A stretch of DNA of 19,322 bases from assembly GCA_017472105.1 (NCBI GenBank), contig JAFUQY010000273.1:1-19322 (forward strand), given 5' to 3'. Under the pieces are notes generated by a model, which was given only the letters and a program-made list of their open reading frames with translations, ran no database searches and was not told the origin of the DNA. Numbering within the stretch: the stretch's first letter is position 1; each line of letters starts with the position of its first letter. Below are positions 1-7,384 of the stretch, piece after piece. A program made the position numbers and the translations under genes. The DNA is from Clostridia bacterium. GTDB taxonomy: Bacteria; Bacillota_A; Clostridia; Oscillospirales; CAG-272.

Positions 1-55
1 ATGTTTTTTTTGTTTGGTCTGTTGATTTTTTGTTTTGCCTAAAGCGTTAGGGATC

Positions 56-325
56 TATTGTAGAAAAGCTCCGCTTTTCAATGGATTTTATGCACTGCGC
101 GTGCGGCGCACAAGAGGACTCCACGTCCCGTCCTCTTGTGAATCACCTGCCGTTTAAGGAGCTCTGCCCCTTAAAAATCCCCGGTCTTACGCAGACAGCG
201 GTCATATCCGTGCAGTTTTTTAGTGGAGCGAACCCACTTTATCGCACGGGACACTTAGTTCCCTCGGTAAGCTCAGCCTGCGGCGGCGAGATTGGGGCGA
301 TTCGGGCTCTGGTTGTGGGAATGTG
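56..325 (-). repeat. Structured intergenic repeat, copy A (inverted partner of 13758-14014)
   Basis: Two blocks match the region before uvrA exactly on the opposite strand. Positions 56-82 match 13988-14014 (27 bases), and 259-291 match 13791-13823 (33 bases). The blocks are about 200 bases apart in both places and in the same relative order. Weaker similarity extends to about 325. Read on the minus strand, the interior has a 7-bp hairpin (169-175 with 153-159) and then an 11-bp perfect hairpin (130-140 with 109-119, loop 10). The end block holds the small hairpin GAAAAGC-TCC-GCTTTTC (63-79). The family is unknown to me. It could be a decayed non-autonomous mobile element or a structured RNA. 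Confidence 0.65.
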
Positions 326-522
326 TCACGGGATTTGCCCCATAAATTTCAGCCTGCGGCGCAAACTGGGTTGTTCTTACGGCGATGCTCCGGGACGCCA
401 CCCTTAACAAGCCTTCCCCGTGCAGGCACTTTAAATTTTGGCTTTACTGACGCAGCCGGGGAAGGTGTCACGTTTTTTTCTCAAAAAATCGTGACGGATG
501 AGGCGTGAACTAGCCTGCGGCG
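275..522 (+). repeat. Three direct copies of the 11-mer AGCCTGCGGCG
   Basis: The 11-mer occurs at 275-285, 351-361 and 512-522. A fourth copy, on the opposite strand, is at 13797-13807. The bases after each copy on the minus strand are also loosely alike, especially around 323-361, as if the terminal module of the larger repeat had been duplicated and had decayed. No function is apparent. Confidence 0.55.
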
Positions 523-616
523 CGGTGTGGGTTTACGCTGTCCCTGTTGATCGACCGCCGAACAATCACACCCGCGCATCCGGCGACGAAATTTCACACT
601 GCATCCCTGCAATACT

Positions 617-645
617 ATTATATCAGCAACGCACGGGATTTGCAA
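617..645 (-). promoter_or_regulatory. Leftward promoter behind the GNAT terminator
   Basis: On the minus strand, TTGCAA (640-645) and TATAAT (617-622) are separated by 17 bases, a good sigma-A match. Transcription would begin near 610 and run left through the gene-free repeat region toward the window edge. No gene follows within the window, so it may serve a gene further left, a non-coding RNA, or nothing. Confidence 0.45.
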
Positions 646-646
646 T

Positions 647-672
647 AGAAAAACACCCGCGCGGGGCAGGTG
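647..672 (-). terminator. Intrinsic terminator after the GNAT gene
   Basis: On the minus strand a GC-rich imperfect hairpin (654-672, with CACC and GGTG as its outer arms) is followed by TTTTTCT. It lies five bases after the stop codon of the acetyltransferase gene and probably ends the leftward operon. Confidence 0.6.
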
Positions 673-676
673 GATT

Positions 677-1165
677 TCATCTTTGGTATATCATGCGCAG
701 TTCAGTGCACGGGATGCCGAGGGTGGTCTCGAGTTCCGCGCCGTCGAAGGTGAAGCCGTATTTTTCATAGAACCGGATGGCGCGGTTGTTGCCTCTGAGA
801 ACCCAGAGGGCGATTTTCGGGTACTCCCGGAGCTCCTCCATGGCAGCGTTCATGAGGCGGTATCCGATGCCCTGTCCGTGGTACTCTGCGAGAAGGTAGA
901 TCGCGTACACTTCGCCGCATCCGGGCATGGTGTCATCACGGTACGCGCCGTATCCGGCAAATCCCACGACCCTCTCCCCGTCCTTTGCGACGAGGATATT
1001 GTCCCGCCAGCGGAGCGCGTTTTTTTGGCATTTCTCAAGCGTCATGGCGGCAAGATAGTCTTCACCGACAAGTGTGGGATAGGTTTCCTGCCAGCTTTTC
1101 CAATGAACGTACCCTTTTCCGAGGATTTCGGCTTCGGTTTCCATGGGTTTGATGCAAATTTCCAC
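677..1165 (-). CDS. GNAT family N-acetyltransferase
   Basis: The product, about 162 residues, has the GNAT fold pattern. The acetyl-CoA binding motif A is visible as EYHGQGIGYRLM (the Q/R-x-x-G-x-G/A loop), and motif B as NNRAIRFYEKYGF, where the tyrosine is the usual general acid. The family transfers an acetyl group from acetyl-CoA to an amine; the substrate cannot be read from sequence. I chose the GTG start at 1165 because GGAGG lies seven bases upstream. A GTG at 1171 would overlap the stop codon of the preceding gene (GTGA arrangement), so the two genes are probably translationally coupled. It is the last gene of the leftward operon, and a terminator follows directly. A longer frame to 1261 has no support. 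Confidence 0.88.
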   Translation of the reverse strand: MEICIKPMETEAEILGKGYVHWKSWQETYPTLVGEDYLAAMTLEKCQKNALRWRDNILVAKDGERVVGFAGYGAYRDDTMPGCGEVYAIYLLAEYHGQGIGYRLMNAAMEELREYPKIALWVLRGNNRAIRFYEKYGFTFDGAELETTLGIPCTELRMIYQR

Positions 1166-1167
1166 CG

Positions 1168-1587
1168 TCACACCTCCGCGAGCCGGAGAATTTCGTCCTT
1201 CGCCTGCTCGATCAGGGCGCTCAGCGGGACATCCTTCACGCCGACGACGATGTTGTCGCACTGTGTTTTGTTCATCGGAACGAGCACGCGGGCGGCGTCG
1301 GCTGAGGATACGGCACAGGCTGCGGCGGGTGTGATTTCCCCGAGCATGGCGTCCGCGATGATGATCCCGAGAGGCCCGGTGATGATATCGGCTTTTTTCG
1401 CGAGGACGAGGATGGAGTTTTCGCCGGTCGCCGCCTTGACGTTTCCGCCCTTGAGCATATTCGACGTGGCGATTCCGTTGGTTCCGACGGCGTAGAGATC
1501 GAGTCGGTCGGCATACGGTGCGAGCTGTTCGACGAGGGCACGACCGATTCTGCCGCCCTGACCGTCGATGATGAGAACTTTTTTCAT
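1168..1587 (-). CDS. DUF3842 family protein
   Basis: This protein of about 139 residues resembles the DUF3842 family of Firmicutes, whose function is unknown. The N-terminus MKKVLIIDGQGGRIG looks like a nucleotide-binding beta-alpha start with a glycine-rich loop. Conserved stretches include ATGENSI and ITGPLGIIIADAMLGEITP, then a segment on small residues and PMN. The ATG at 1587 follows GAAGGA with a six-base gap. A longer in-frame reading to 1677 runs into the upstream gene and is rejected. The gene sits 43 bases after the amidohydrolase and overlaps the possible GTG start of the acetyltransferase. It is probably co-transcribed with both. Confidence 0.85.
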   Translation of the reverse strand: MKKVLIIDGQGGRIGRALVEQLAPYADRLDLYAVGTNGIATSNMLKGGNVKAATGENSILVLAKKADIITGPLGIIIADAMLGEITPAAACAVSSADAARVLVPMNKTQCDNIVVGVKDVPLSALIEQAKDEILRLAEV

Positions 1588-1630
1588 AACGTTTCCTTCA
1601 ATATTATATTTATGTGCATCTGAATATGCC

Positions 1631-2686
1631 TCACAGCTCAGACACGGCGCTGTCAATCCGTTCCCGCAGGCTGTCATCCGCTATGAGACGGCGGTATTTT
1701 GCGATATAGCGTCTGAGCGCATCGCGGTTCACCGGCTTCGGCCTGCTTCCGACTCGGTCAAGGAAGTTGGTGCGGAGGATTTTCTCAAGGCTTGCGTCGT
1801 CCAGTGCAATGCCCGGGAAGCGGATGCCCCAGATCTCCTGCTCGTCGCGTGTCGTGAGGAAGCGGTACACGATATCGGGAATCCCAGCCGAGCCCGCGGA
1901 CTCATCCCCCGAATCCGTACCGAATCCGATGCGGTCAGCGTACTTCACGAAGAAGGCGCGCCAGAACTCCGGATCCCGTGCGAAGGCGGCGTACATCTCC
2001 CATCCGGGCGTAAGATCGACGTTCACGTTGGGGTATTGCCGGAATACGTCCTCCAGTCTCTGCGGCTCGTCTCCCATGAAGAAGAAGTGCGCGAACGTGA
2101 CCTTCAGCATCGGATGCCGCTCCAGCACCGCGAAGACCTGCCCGTAAATCTCCTCCTTTGACGGGAACGTACCGTCTCCGTAGAACCAGCCGCGGTCAAC
2201 GAACTCCTGCGAGACGTATTCCCGGATCCAGAAATGCGCCGGATCGGCGACGTGCCAGACCATGTGGGTGCCGTCCCGTTCGATGGCGTCAAACCACGGC
2301 TCAAACAGCGGATCCGCCACAGAACGTCCGAGCCGCCGGATTTCCGAGGGTTTGGTCTCGAGCATCTTGATTCCGTCAAAGCCGATTTCCATGAGCTCCC
2401 GGTACTGCTCACCGGAATCCGTCACGGGCACAGAATCCGCATCGTACACCAGACCGCCGTGGATGTACAGCTGCGGGATATGCACCTTCGCGAGTGCGGC
2501 GAGGATATTGTTCGACACGTCGGTTCTGTATTCCCCGAGAAACGGCACGGCGCAGACATTGAGGCTCTCAAATCCCCGGCTGTCAAGATACGCCCGCGCG
2601 GACCCGACAAAATCCTGTCCGGCGTGATTCTGCCATCCCTCAAGAATATGGTAATGCCCGTCGATGATTTTATGGCTGTATTTCAT
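1631..2686 (-). CDS. Amidohydrolase family (Amidohydrolase_2-like) protein
   Basis: The product, about 351 residues, looks like a metal-dependent TIM-barrel amidohydrolase of the Amidohydrolase_2 group. Visible candidate metal or active-site residues are H11 and H13 (the HxH motif at the end of strand 1, DGHYHI), H145 (MVWHVADPAH), H200 (VTFAHFFF) and D258 (GFGTDSGD). The family includes hydrolases and non-oxidative decarboxylases of aromatic acids; I cannot name the substrate. The start at 2686 is preceded by GGAGGT with a good gap; an upstream in-frame reading to 2752 lacks such a site. The gene follows the fused ligase gene by 107 bases and has its own promoter at 2752-2780. DUF3842 follows downstream. 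Confidence 0.85.
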   Translation of the reverse strand: MKYSHKIIDGHYHILEGWQNHAGQDFVGSARAYLDSRGFESLNVCAVPFLGEYRTDVSNNILAALAKVHIPQLYIHGGLVYDADSVPVTDSGEQYRELMEIGFDGIKMLETKPSEIRRLGRSVADPLFEPWFDAIERDGTHMVWHVADPAHFWIREYVSQEFVDRGWFYGDGTFPSKEEIYGQVFAVLERHPMLKVTFAHFFFMGDEPQRLEDVFRQYPNVNVDLTPGWEMYAAFARDPEFWRAFFVKYADRIGFGTDSGDESAGSAGIPDIVYRFLTTRDEQEIWGIRFPGIALDDASLEKILRTNFLDRVGSRPKPVNRDALRRYIAKYRRLIADDSLRERIDSAVSEL

Positions 2687-2751
2687 CCTGTTACCTCCGC
2701 TCCATGCAGCACATGCGCAAAAACGCGCCCTGCGGCAATTGATTTGACTCA

Positions 2752-2780
2752 ATTATACCACAGGACGCGTCACGCATCAA
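2752..2780 (-). promoter_or_regulatory. Internal promoter of the amidohydrolase-DUF3842-GNAT genes
   Basis: On the minus strand, TTGATG (2775-2780) and TATAAT (2752-2757) are 17 bases apart, with TGG directly before the -10 box (extended -10). It lies between the fused ligase gene and the amidohydrolase, so the three downstream genes can be expressed even when the T-box stops upstream transcription. Confidence 0.55.
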
Positions 2781-2793
2781 TATAAATTACAAT

Positions 2794-5328
2794 TTACGCA
2801 GTCACGATTTTTGCGGCTTCCTGGAATTCGGGGAGCTTCTTTGCGTCCTCGCGCATCTTGTACTTGAGGATCTTGCCCGCCGCGTTCATCGGGAAGCTGT
2901 CGACGAACATGACGTATCTGGGAGTCTTGTGCTTTGCCATATGGGACATGACGTATTCCTTGATTTCCTCAGCGGTGCATTCGACGCCGTCCTGCTTGAT
3001 GACGCACGCCATGATTTCTTCCCCGTACTGCTTGTCGGGAACGCCGATGACCTGAACGTCCTTAACCTTCGGATAGGTGTAGATGAAGTCTTCGATTTCC
3101 TTGGGGTAGATGTTTTCGCCGCCGCGGATAATCATGTCCTTGATACGGCCGGTGATTTTGTAGTTGCCGTCCGGGAGTCTTCTTGCGAGGTCACCGGTGT
3201 GGAGCCAGCCGTCCTTGTCGATGGCAGCCGCGGTTGCTTCGGGCATCTTGTAGTAGCCCTTCATGATATTGTAGCCGCGGGCAACGAATTCGCCGTCGAC
3301 GTCATCGGGCAGATCCGCGCCGGTTTCGGGGTCAACGATCTTGCATTCGACGCCGTAGAAGGCACGTCCCACGGTATTGACGCGGGTTTCAATGGAGTCG
3401 TCAATGGAGCTCTGGGTGCATCCGGGAGCCGCTTCGGTCTGACCGTACACGATGGTGATTTCGGTCATGTGCATCTTGTCGATTACTTCCTGCATGACCT
3501 TGACGGGACAGGGAGAGCCCGCCATGATACCGGTTCTCATATGGCTGAAGTCGGTCTTGTCGAAGTCTTCGTGACCGAGCATTGCGATGAACATGGTGGG
3601 TACGCCGTGGAATGCAGTGATCTTTTCCTGATTGATGCAGTGCAGACCCTTTCTCGGAGAGAACGCCGTGATCGGGCACATGGTTACGCCGTGGGTCATG
3701 GATGCGGTCATTGCCAGAACCATGCCGAAGCAGTGGAACATGGGCACCTGAATCATCATTCTGTCGGCAGTGGAGAGATCCATGCGGTCGCCGATGGACT
3801 TGCCGTCGTTGACGATGTTGTAGTGGGTGAGCATAACGCCCTTCGGGAATCCCGTGGTGCCGGAGGTGTACTGCATGTTGCAGACGTCGTGCTTGTTAAT
3901 CATTGCGGCGCGGCGGTAAACGGCTTCAACAGGGGTCTTTTCCGCCATTGCGTTGGCTTCGTCCCAGGTCATGCATCCGGGCTGCTTGGATTCAACGGTG
4001 ATGATGTTTCTGAGGAAGGGCAGCTTGCGGGAATGGATGGGCTTGCCGGCTTCGTGGTCAGCGAGTTCGGGAATGAGTTCCTTGATGATGCCCACATAGT
4101 CGGAGTCCTTGTAGCCGTCGGTCATGACGAGGGTGTGGGTATCGCTCTGACGGAGCAGGTATTCGGCTTCGTGAATCTTGTATGCGGTGTTTACGGTGAC
4201 GAGGACTGCGCCGATCTTGACGGAAGCCCAGAAGGTAATGAACCACTGCGGTACATTGGTCGCCCAGATTGCAACGTGGTCACCCTGCTTGACGCCCATG
4301 GAAATGAGGGCACGCGCGAAGTTGTCGACGTCGTCACGGAATTCGGGATAGGTGCGGTTGTAGTCCATTTCGGTATAACGGAACGCCCACTGATCCGGGA
4401 ATTCCTCGCACATGCGGTCGAGAACCTGCGGGAAGGTGAGATCGATGAGGGTGTCCTTTTCCCATACGAAGTAACCGTCGCCGCGTCTGCTCATCTGAAG
4501 ACGTCCGGCGTCACCCTTGTTATCGAGGTACTGGGACATGAAGTGTACGTAGTGCGGGAATACGATGCCGGCTTCGGTGAGGTTCGGCGCGTACTGCTTG
4601 AGCCATTCGAGGGAGATGTAGCCTTCGTAATTGAGGGAACGGAGCGCCTTCATGTACTCTTCCATCTTGGGCAGATCCCCTTCACCGACCAGCTTGTACA
4701 CAACCTGACCGTCTTCCACCACGGAGTCCTTGATGTGGCAGTGCTTGATGAACGCGCCGAGGTTCTTGATGGTGGTTTCGGGAGATTCGTTGTTGTAGCG
4801 GTAGGGATGGTTCCAGTCCCAGAGAGCGGCAACCGCGTCGCTTCCGATTCTTGCGAGAACGTCCGCGAGTCTTGCGGTATCGGAGTACACGCCGTTGGTT
4901 TCGATGAGGAGGGTGACGCCTGCTTCTTCCGCGATGGGAGCGAGCACCTTCATGGGTTCGATGACGTATTCATCTGGGAAATCCTCTTCCGGCTCTGCCT
5001 TGAGATCCCCGAGCACGCGGATGTAGGGCGTTCCCAGTGCGGCTGCGAGCGCGATGTATTCCTTGAGTTCTTCGATGGTTTCCTCGCGCTGGTCGACGAA
5101 TTTCAGAGCGCATCCGGAGGACAGGCAGCAGATTTCGAGCTTGAGTCTTCTGAGGGTTGCCTTGGTTTCTGCGAGATTTTCAGGACGGAACGGGGACGCA
5201 TGTACGGAGAAAATATCGCCGCCGAGTCCGCGGAGTTCGATCCCGTGGAAGCCGCAGTCCTTTGCCAGCGTATAAATCTCGGTCCAGTCGTAATCGGGAC
5301 AGCCGAGGGTGGAGAAAGAAAGTTTCAT
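2794..5328 (-). CDS. Fused sugar-isomerase-like TIM barrel and acyl-CoA synthetase (AMP-binding)
   Basis: The product has 844 residues and two enzyme halves. Residues 1-270 look like a xylose-isomerase-like (AP_endonuc_2) TIM barrel, with candidate metal ligands E143 (LIETNG), D171/H174 (WDWNHPY), H198 (HCHIKD) and E241 (ISLEW). Residues 285-844 form a complete adenylate-forming acyl-CoA synthetase: YTSGTTGFPKG (487-497), YGQTEA (628-633), TGD (711-713), GRIKDMIIRGGENIYP (727-742) and the adenylation lysine K819 in AAGKI. The ligase half would activate a carboxylic acid to an acyl-adenylate and then a CoA thioester. The barrel would isomerise, epimerise or dehydrate a small polyol or acid. 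Substrates are unknown. GGAGGT precedes the ATG, and no stop or frameshift separates the halves. A T-box leader lies directly upstream, which is unusual for this enzyme class. Confidence 0.9.
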   Translation of the reverse strand: MKLSFSTLGCPDYDWTEIYTLAKDCGFHGIELRGLGGDIFSVHASPFRPENLAETKATLRRLKLEICCLSSGCALKFVDQREETIEELKEYIALAAALGTPYIRVLGDLKAEPEEDFPDEYVIEPMKVLAPIAEEAGVTLLIETNGVYSDTARLADVLARIGSDAVAALWDWNHPYRYNNESPETTIKNLGAFIKHCHIKDSVVEDGQVVYKLVGEGDLPKMEEYMKALRSLNYEGYISLEWLKQYAPNLTEAGIVFPHYVHFMSQYLDNKGDAGRLQMSRRGDGYFVWEKDTLIDLTFPQVLDRMCEEFPDQWAFRYTEMDYNRTYPEFRDDVDNFARALISMGVKQGDHVAIWATNVPQWFITFWASVKIGAVLVTVNTAYKIHEAEYLLRQSDTHTLVMTDGYKDSDYVGIIKELIPELADHEAGKPIHSRKLPFLRNIITVESKQPGCMTWDEANAMAEKTPVEAVYRRAAMINKHDVCNMQYTSGTTGFPKGVMLTHYNIVNDGKSIGDRMDLSTADRMMIQVPMFHCFGMVLAMTASMTHGVTMCPITAFSPRKGLHCINQEKITAFHGVPTMFIAMLGHEDFDKTDFSHMRTGIMAGSPCPVKVMQEVIDKMHMTEITIVYGQTEAAPGCTQSSIDDSIETRVNTVGRAFYGVECKIVDPETGADLPDDVDGEFVARGYNIMKGYYKMPEATAAAIDKDGWLHTGDLARRLPDGNYKITGRIKDMIIRGGENIYPKEIEDFIYTYPKVKDVQVIGVPDKQYGEEIMACVIKQDGVECTAEEIKEYVMSHMAKHKTPRYVMFVDSFPMNAAGKILKYKMREDAKKLPEFQEAAKIVTA

Positions 5329-5432
5329 GTTGATTTACCTCCGGGTAAATTTCTGATTCTGTGAAATATTTAAGATAGTTTTATTATTTTCTGTCTGAGG
5401 AGCACCGGAGTTCCGGATGACAATCTGTCCGG

Positions 5433-5477
5433 AAAAACAAAAAGCACCGACATCTCTTCTCAGGAAAGAGACGCGGC
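5433..5477 (-). terminator. T-box attenuator terminator
   Basis: On the minus strand, CGTCTCTT and AAGAGATG form the core of a stem with G-U pairs around a short loop, followed by GCTTTTTGTTTTT. The stem competes with the T-box antiterminator just upstream, as expected for transcription attenuation. Confidence 0.7.
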
Positions 5478-5708
5478 GTAAATCCTCGTGGTACCACTCT
5501 TTTTCGGTATAAAAATACCCTCTTTTCAGGCACGACATGATGCCCTGCCCATGTAACGGTGAGCTTCCGTCCGCGTCTACTGTTCCGGTCTGCGGAAGTT
5601 CGGGCGGCTGCTTGGGGGTGAGTGAATATCGTTTCATCTGCCGTCTTTCACCATGGAACGAATCCGTGACGGCTCTCTGCGAGAATCTGCGGTATCCTTA
5701 TCCCCGTC
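5433..5708 (-). promoter_or_regulatory. T-box riboswitch leader, possibly Phe-specific
   Basis: The minus-strand leader has the T-box parts in order. The Stem I base is GGGG/CCCC (near 5702-5705 and 5614-5618). The distal AGAGAG and GGTGAAAG motifs flank a CCGTC/GACGG stem. An AGTAGACGCGGACGGAAG-type segment precedes Stem III. Then come the antiterminator T-box core AGTGGTACCAC (about 5488-5498) and a terminator. The TGGT in the core would pair with an ACCA tRNA end. A candidate specifier is TTC (5624-5626) followed by A, which would read tRNA-Phe; I could not prove the specifier loop by folding. T-boxes raise downstream expression when the matching tRNA is uncharged. The next gene on this strand is the fused TIM-barrel/acyl-ligase, 105 bases beyond the terminator. 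Confidence 0.82.
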
Positions 5709-5738
5709 GATGCATTTGGGTTATGGAAGATGGGAAAG

Positions 5739-5767
5739 ATTATAGCACAGGAATGATGAGTTGTCAA
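5739..5767 (-). promoter_or_regulatory. Consensus sigma-A promoter of the T-box transcript
   Basis: On the minus strand, TTGACA (5762-5767) and TATAAT (5739-5744) are both perfect, with a 17-base spacer. Transcription would start near 5732 and give a leader of about 400 bases before the fused ligase gene. A promoter this strong fits control by attenuation rather than by initiation. Confidence 0.88.
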
Positions 5768-5799
5768 GAGTTTGCGTACAATTTTTTGTTTTTTATACG

Positions 5800-5836
5800 A
5801 AAAAAGCGGAAGAACCTCACGCGAAGCCCTTCCGCT
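5800..5836 (-). terminator. Intrinsic terminator after the DUF1080 gene
   Basis: On the minus strand, AGCGGAAG (5829-5836) pairs with CTTCCGCT (5805-5812), followed by a T run. It lies just beyond the DUF1080 stop codon and separates that operon from the T-box promoter. Confidence 0.85.
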
Positions 5837-5846
5837 GTTATTGGAT

Positions 5847-6425
5847 TTACAGAGTTTCCACCCAGATGTTCCGGAAGGAGACGGGATTGCCGTGATCCTG
5901 TAACAGAAGCGGACCCTCAGCCACCTTCCTGTCGCCGACACCGCCGGGAGTGGTACGCCACAGCTCGATGTTGTTCTGGATGCACACGCCGTTTTGCAGA
6001 ATCGTGACTCTTGCGTTCTCCGTGACGTTTCCGTCGGCGTCAAAGCGGGGCGCACGGAGGTAGATATCGTAGGTCTGCCATTCCAGCGCGGGTCTGCATG
6101 CATTGGTGAGAGGTGCATACACGGAATAAATCGCGCCGCAGTCGTCCATGCCGGGCTTCTCAATTCCGTAGGAGTCCAGCACCTGAAGCTCGTAGCATCC
6201 GTGGATGTACACGCCGCTGTTGCCCTTCCACTGACCGGATGCTTCGGGCATATCCGGTTCGCGCCATTCCACGTGGATGTGAGCGTCGCCATAGACTGCT
6301 TTGGAAACGATGTCCCCGTGCTTCACGGTCATGGCACCGTCTTCAACGATCCAGTCGATGGGAGAGCCGTCCCGCTTCGTCCACTGATCGGTATTCGTGC
6401 CGTCAAAAAGAATGATTTTTGCCAT
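5847..6425 (-). CDS. DUF1080 / 3-keto-disaccharide hydrolase-like protein
   Basis: The product, 192 residues, matches the DUF1080 (3-keto-disaccharide hydrolase) pattern of concanavalin/laminin-G-like beta sandwiches. It shows LFDGTNTDQW at the N-terminus, a central GNSGVYIHGCYELQVLDSYG segment, and a terminal GPLLLQDHGNPVSFRNIWV segment. Members act on or bind carbohydrates, several of them 3-keto sugars. No signal peptide is visible, so it is probably cytoplasmic. AAAGGA precedes the ATG at 6425. It lies 40 bases downstream of the AraC-type regulator on the same strand, and a terminator follows, so the two form a small operon that probably serves a sugar route. The exact reaction is inference from the family. 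Confidence 0.87.
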   Translation of the reverse strand: MAKIILFDGTNTDQWTKRDGSPIDWIVEDGAMTVKHGDIVSKAVYGDAHIHVEWREPDMPEASGQWKGNSGVYIHGCYELQVLDSYGIEKPGMDDCGAIYSVYAPLTNACRPALEWQTYDIYLRAPRFDADGNVTENARVTILQNGVCIQNNIELWRTTPGGVGDRKVAEGPLLLQDHGNPVSFRNIWVETL

Positions 6426-6465
6426 GGTTCTGATCCTTTCCGAAAGAAATATTGGATTTCCGGAA

Positions 6466-7296
6466 TCAGCCCTGATCCTTCAATGCCGCGGCACGGTAGG
6501 TCAGGGGACTGGTACCGGTGAATTTCTTGAAGTTGCGGTAGAAGTAGCTTGTATTGTTGAAGCCGCACTTGACGGCGATATCCGTGATGGGAAGATCGGT
6601 TTTGTCGAGGTACGAACGCGCGATGTCAATCCGCTTGCGCAGGATGTACTCGATGGGACGCAGCCCGACGGACGCCTTGAAGAGACGGCAGAGATACTGC
6701 TCACTCAGTCCGCCGGCAGCACTGCACAGATCCTCGAGGGCAATTTCCTCCGCGTAGTGCGCTTCAATATAATCAAGCACGGACTGGATTGCGGGACTCT
6801 TGCAGGTCGGCATCGCGGGAATTTCGGAGACGCTCCGGTTGAACTCGATGAGCATGGAGTACAGCATCGCGGAGGCAGTGAAGGCACCGTATTCGCGGTC
6901 AAGGGAGACGGTGTCGAAAAGCTGGCGGAAGGTTTTATGCACGGCATCGGGATTCTGGATCCGGAGCTGGGCGTAATCCTGAGCGGTAAACAGCGCGCCG
7001 CGGAGCTCATCGGAGGAAATGACGAAGGTGACCCAGTCCACGCGCCAGTCGCTTCCGGCTTTGGGTCGGTAATGATAATCCACGCCGCGTCCGAGATAGA
7101 AGCCCGTTCCCGCGGGAAGCTCAAATGTTTCTTCTCCGACGGTGACATAACCCGTTCCGGCTGCGGAAATCAAAATCTGCGGATCGGTCAGGGTAGGGCG
7201 CGCCACGGATTCCTGCTTGTAGTCCGTTCCCACGCCCGTGAGATATACCGGCAGGACAGCTTCCCTGCTGCACTCCGGATAATAAACCAGCGGCAT
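6466..7296 (-). CDS. AraC-family transcriptional regulator
   Basis: The product, 276 residues, has an N-terminal cupin-like effector domain (about 35-90, with GTGYVTVGEETFELPAG) and a C-terminal AraC DNA-binding domain (about 172-270). The two helix-turn-helix units are visible as LEDLCSAAGGLSEQYLCRLFK and ITDIAVKCGFNNTSYFYRNFKK, followed by the usual TGTSPLTYR ending. Such proteins usually sense a sugar and activate neighbouring genes. The start at 7296 has AAAGGAG six bases upstream. The gene precedes DUF1080 in one operon, which suggests that it controls carbohydrate use. Palindromes in its leader (7323-7366) are candidate autoregulatory sites. Confidence 0.93.
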   Translation of the reverse strand: MPLVYYPECSREAVLPVYLTGVGTDYKQESVARPTLTDPQILISAAGTGYVTVGEETFELPAGTGFYLGRGVDYHYRPKAGSDWRVDWVTFVISSDELRGALFTAQDYAQLRIQNPDAVHKTFRQLFDTVSLDREYGAFTASAMLYSMLIEFNRSVSEIPAMPTCKSPAIQSVLDYIEAHYAEEIALEDLCSAAGGLSEQYLCRLFKASVGLRPIEYILRKRIDIARSYLDKTDLPITDIAVKCGFNNTSYFYRNFKKFTGTSPLTYRAAALKDQG

Positions 7297-7322
7297 AGTT
7301 TCTCCTTTCTTCGTCGCTGCCG

Positions 7323-7366
7323 TGAATATTCATCCGCTCCGCATAAAATACGGCGAATATATATTC
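7323..7366. promoter_or_regulatory. Candidate operator palindromes before the araC-type gene
   Basis: TGAATATTCA (7323-7332) and GAATATATATTC (7355-7366, inside an 18-base near-palindrome at 7352-7369) share the half-site GAATAT. Both lie in the leader of the regulator gene. A binding role is inference from position and symmetry only. Confidence 0.35.
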
Positions 7367-7384
7367 ACCTCATCATTCGTCAAA

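Larger units (their letters stand above)
1..646. other. Gene-free, repeat-rich intergenic region
   Basis: I see no supportable gene here. The open frames, including a 108-codon one at 81-407, lie across repeats and have no good ribosome binding site. The stretch contains a diverged structured repeat (about 56-325), three copies of AGCCTGCGGCG (275-285, 351-361, 512-522), and an inverted repeat CCTTCCCC/GGGGAAGG (412-419 with 458-465). A leftward promoter (617-645) reads into it. The first 45 bases are T-rich on the plus strand. The region lies behind the terminator of the GNAT gene, so any RNA from it would be separate from that operon. Confidence 0.7.

Noticed and set aside
81..407. A 108-codon open frame in the left intergenic region
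   Set aside because: It runs across repeat copy A and several hairpins, has no good ribosome binding site and resembles no protein I know. Repeat-derived frames of this kind are often wrongly annotated.
1..646. A possible CRISPR array suggested by repeated CCTGCGGCG modules
   Set aside because: The copies are too few, unevenly spaced (76 and 161 bases), only 11 bases long, and there are no cas genes.
2929..5364. An 811-codon frame antisense to the ligase fusion
   Set aside because: It is codon-aligned with the real gene and stays open only because that gene avoids TTA, CTA and TCA codons. It has no start signals, and its composition is that of a shadow frame.
5335..5637. A 100-codon minus-strand frame upstream of the fused ligase
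   Set aside because: It covers the T-box core and terminator, which explain the sequence better than a coding role.
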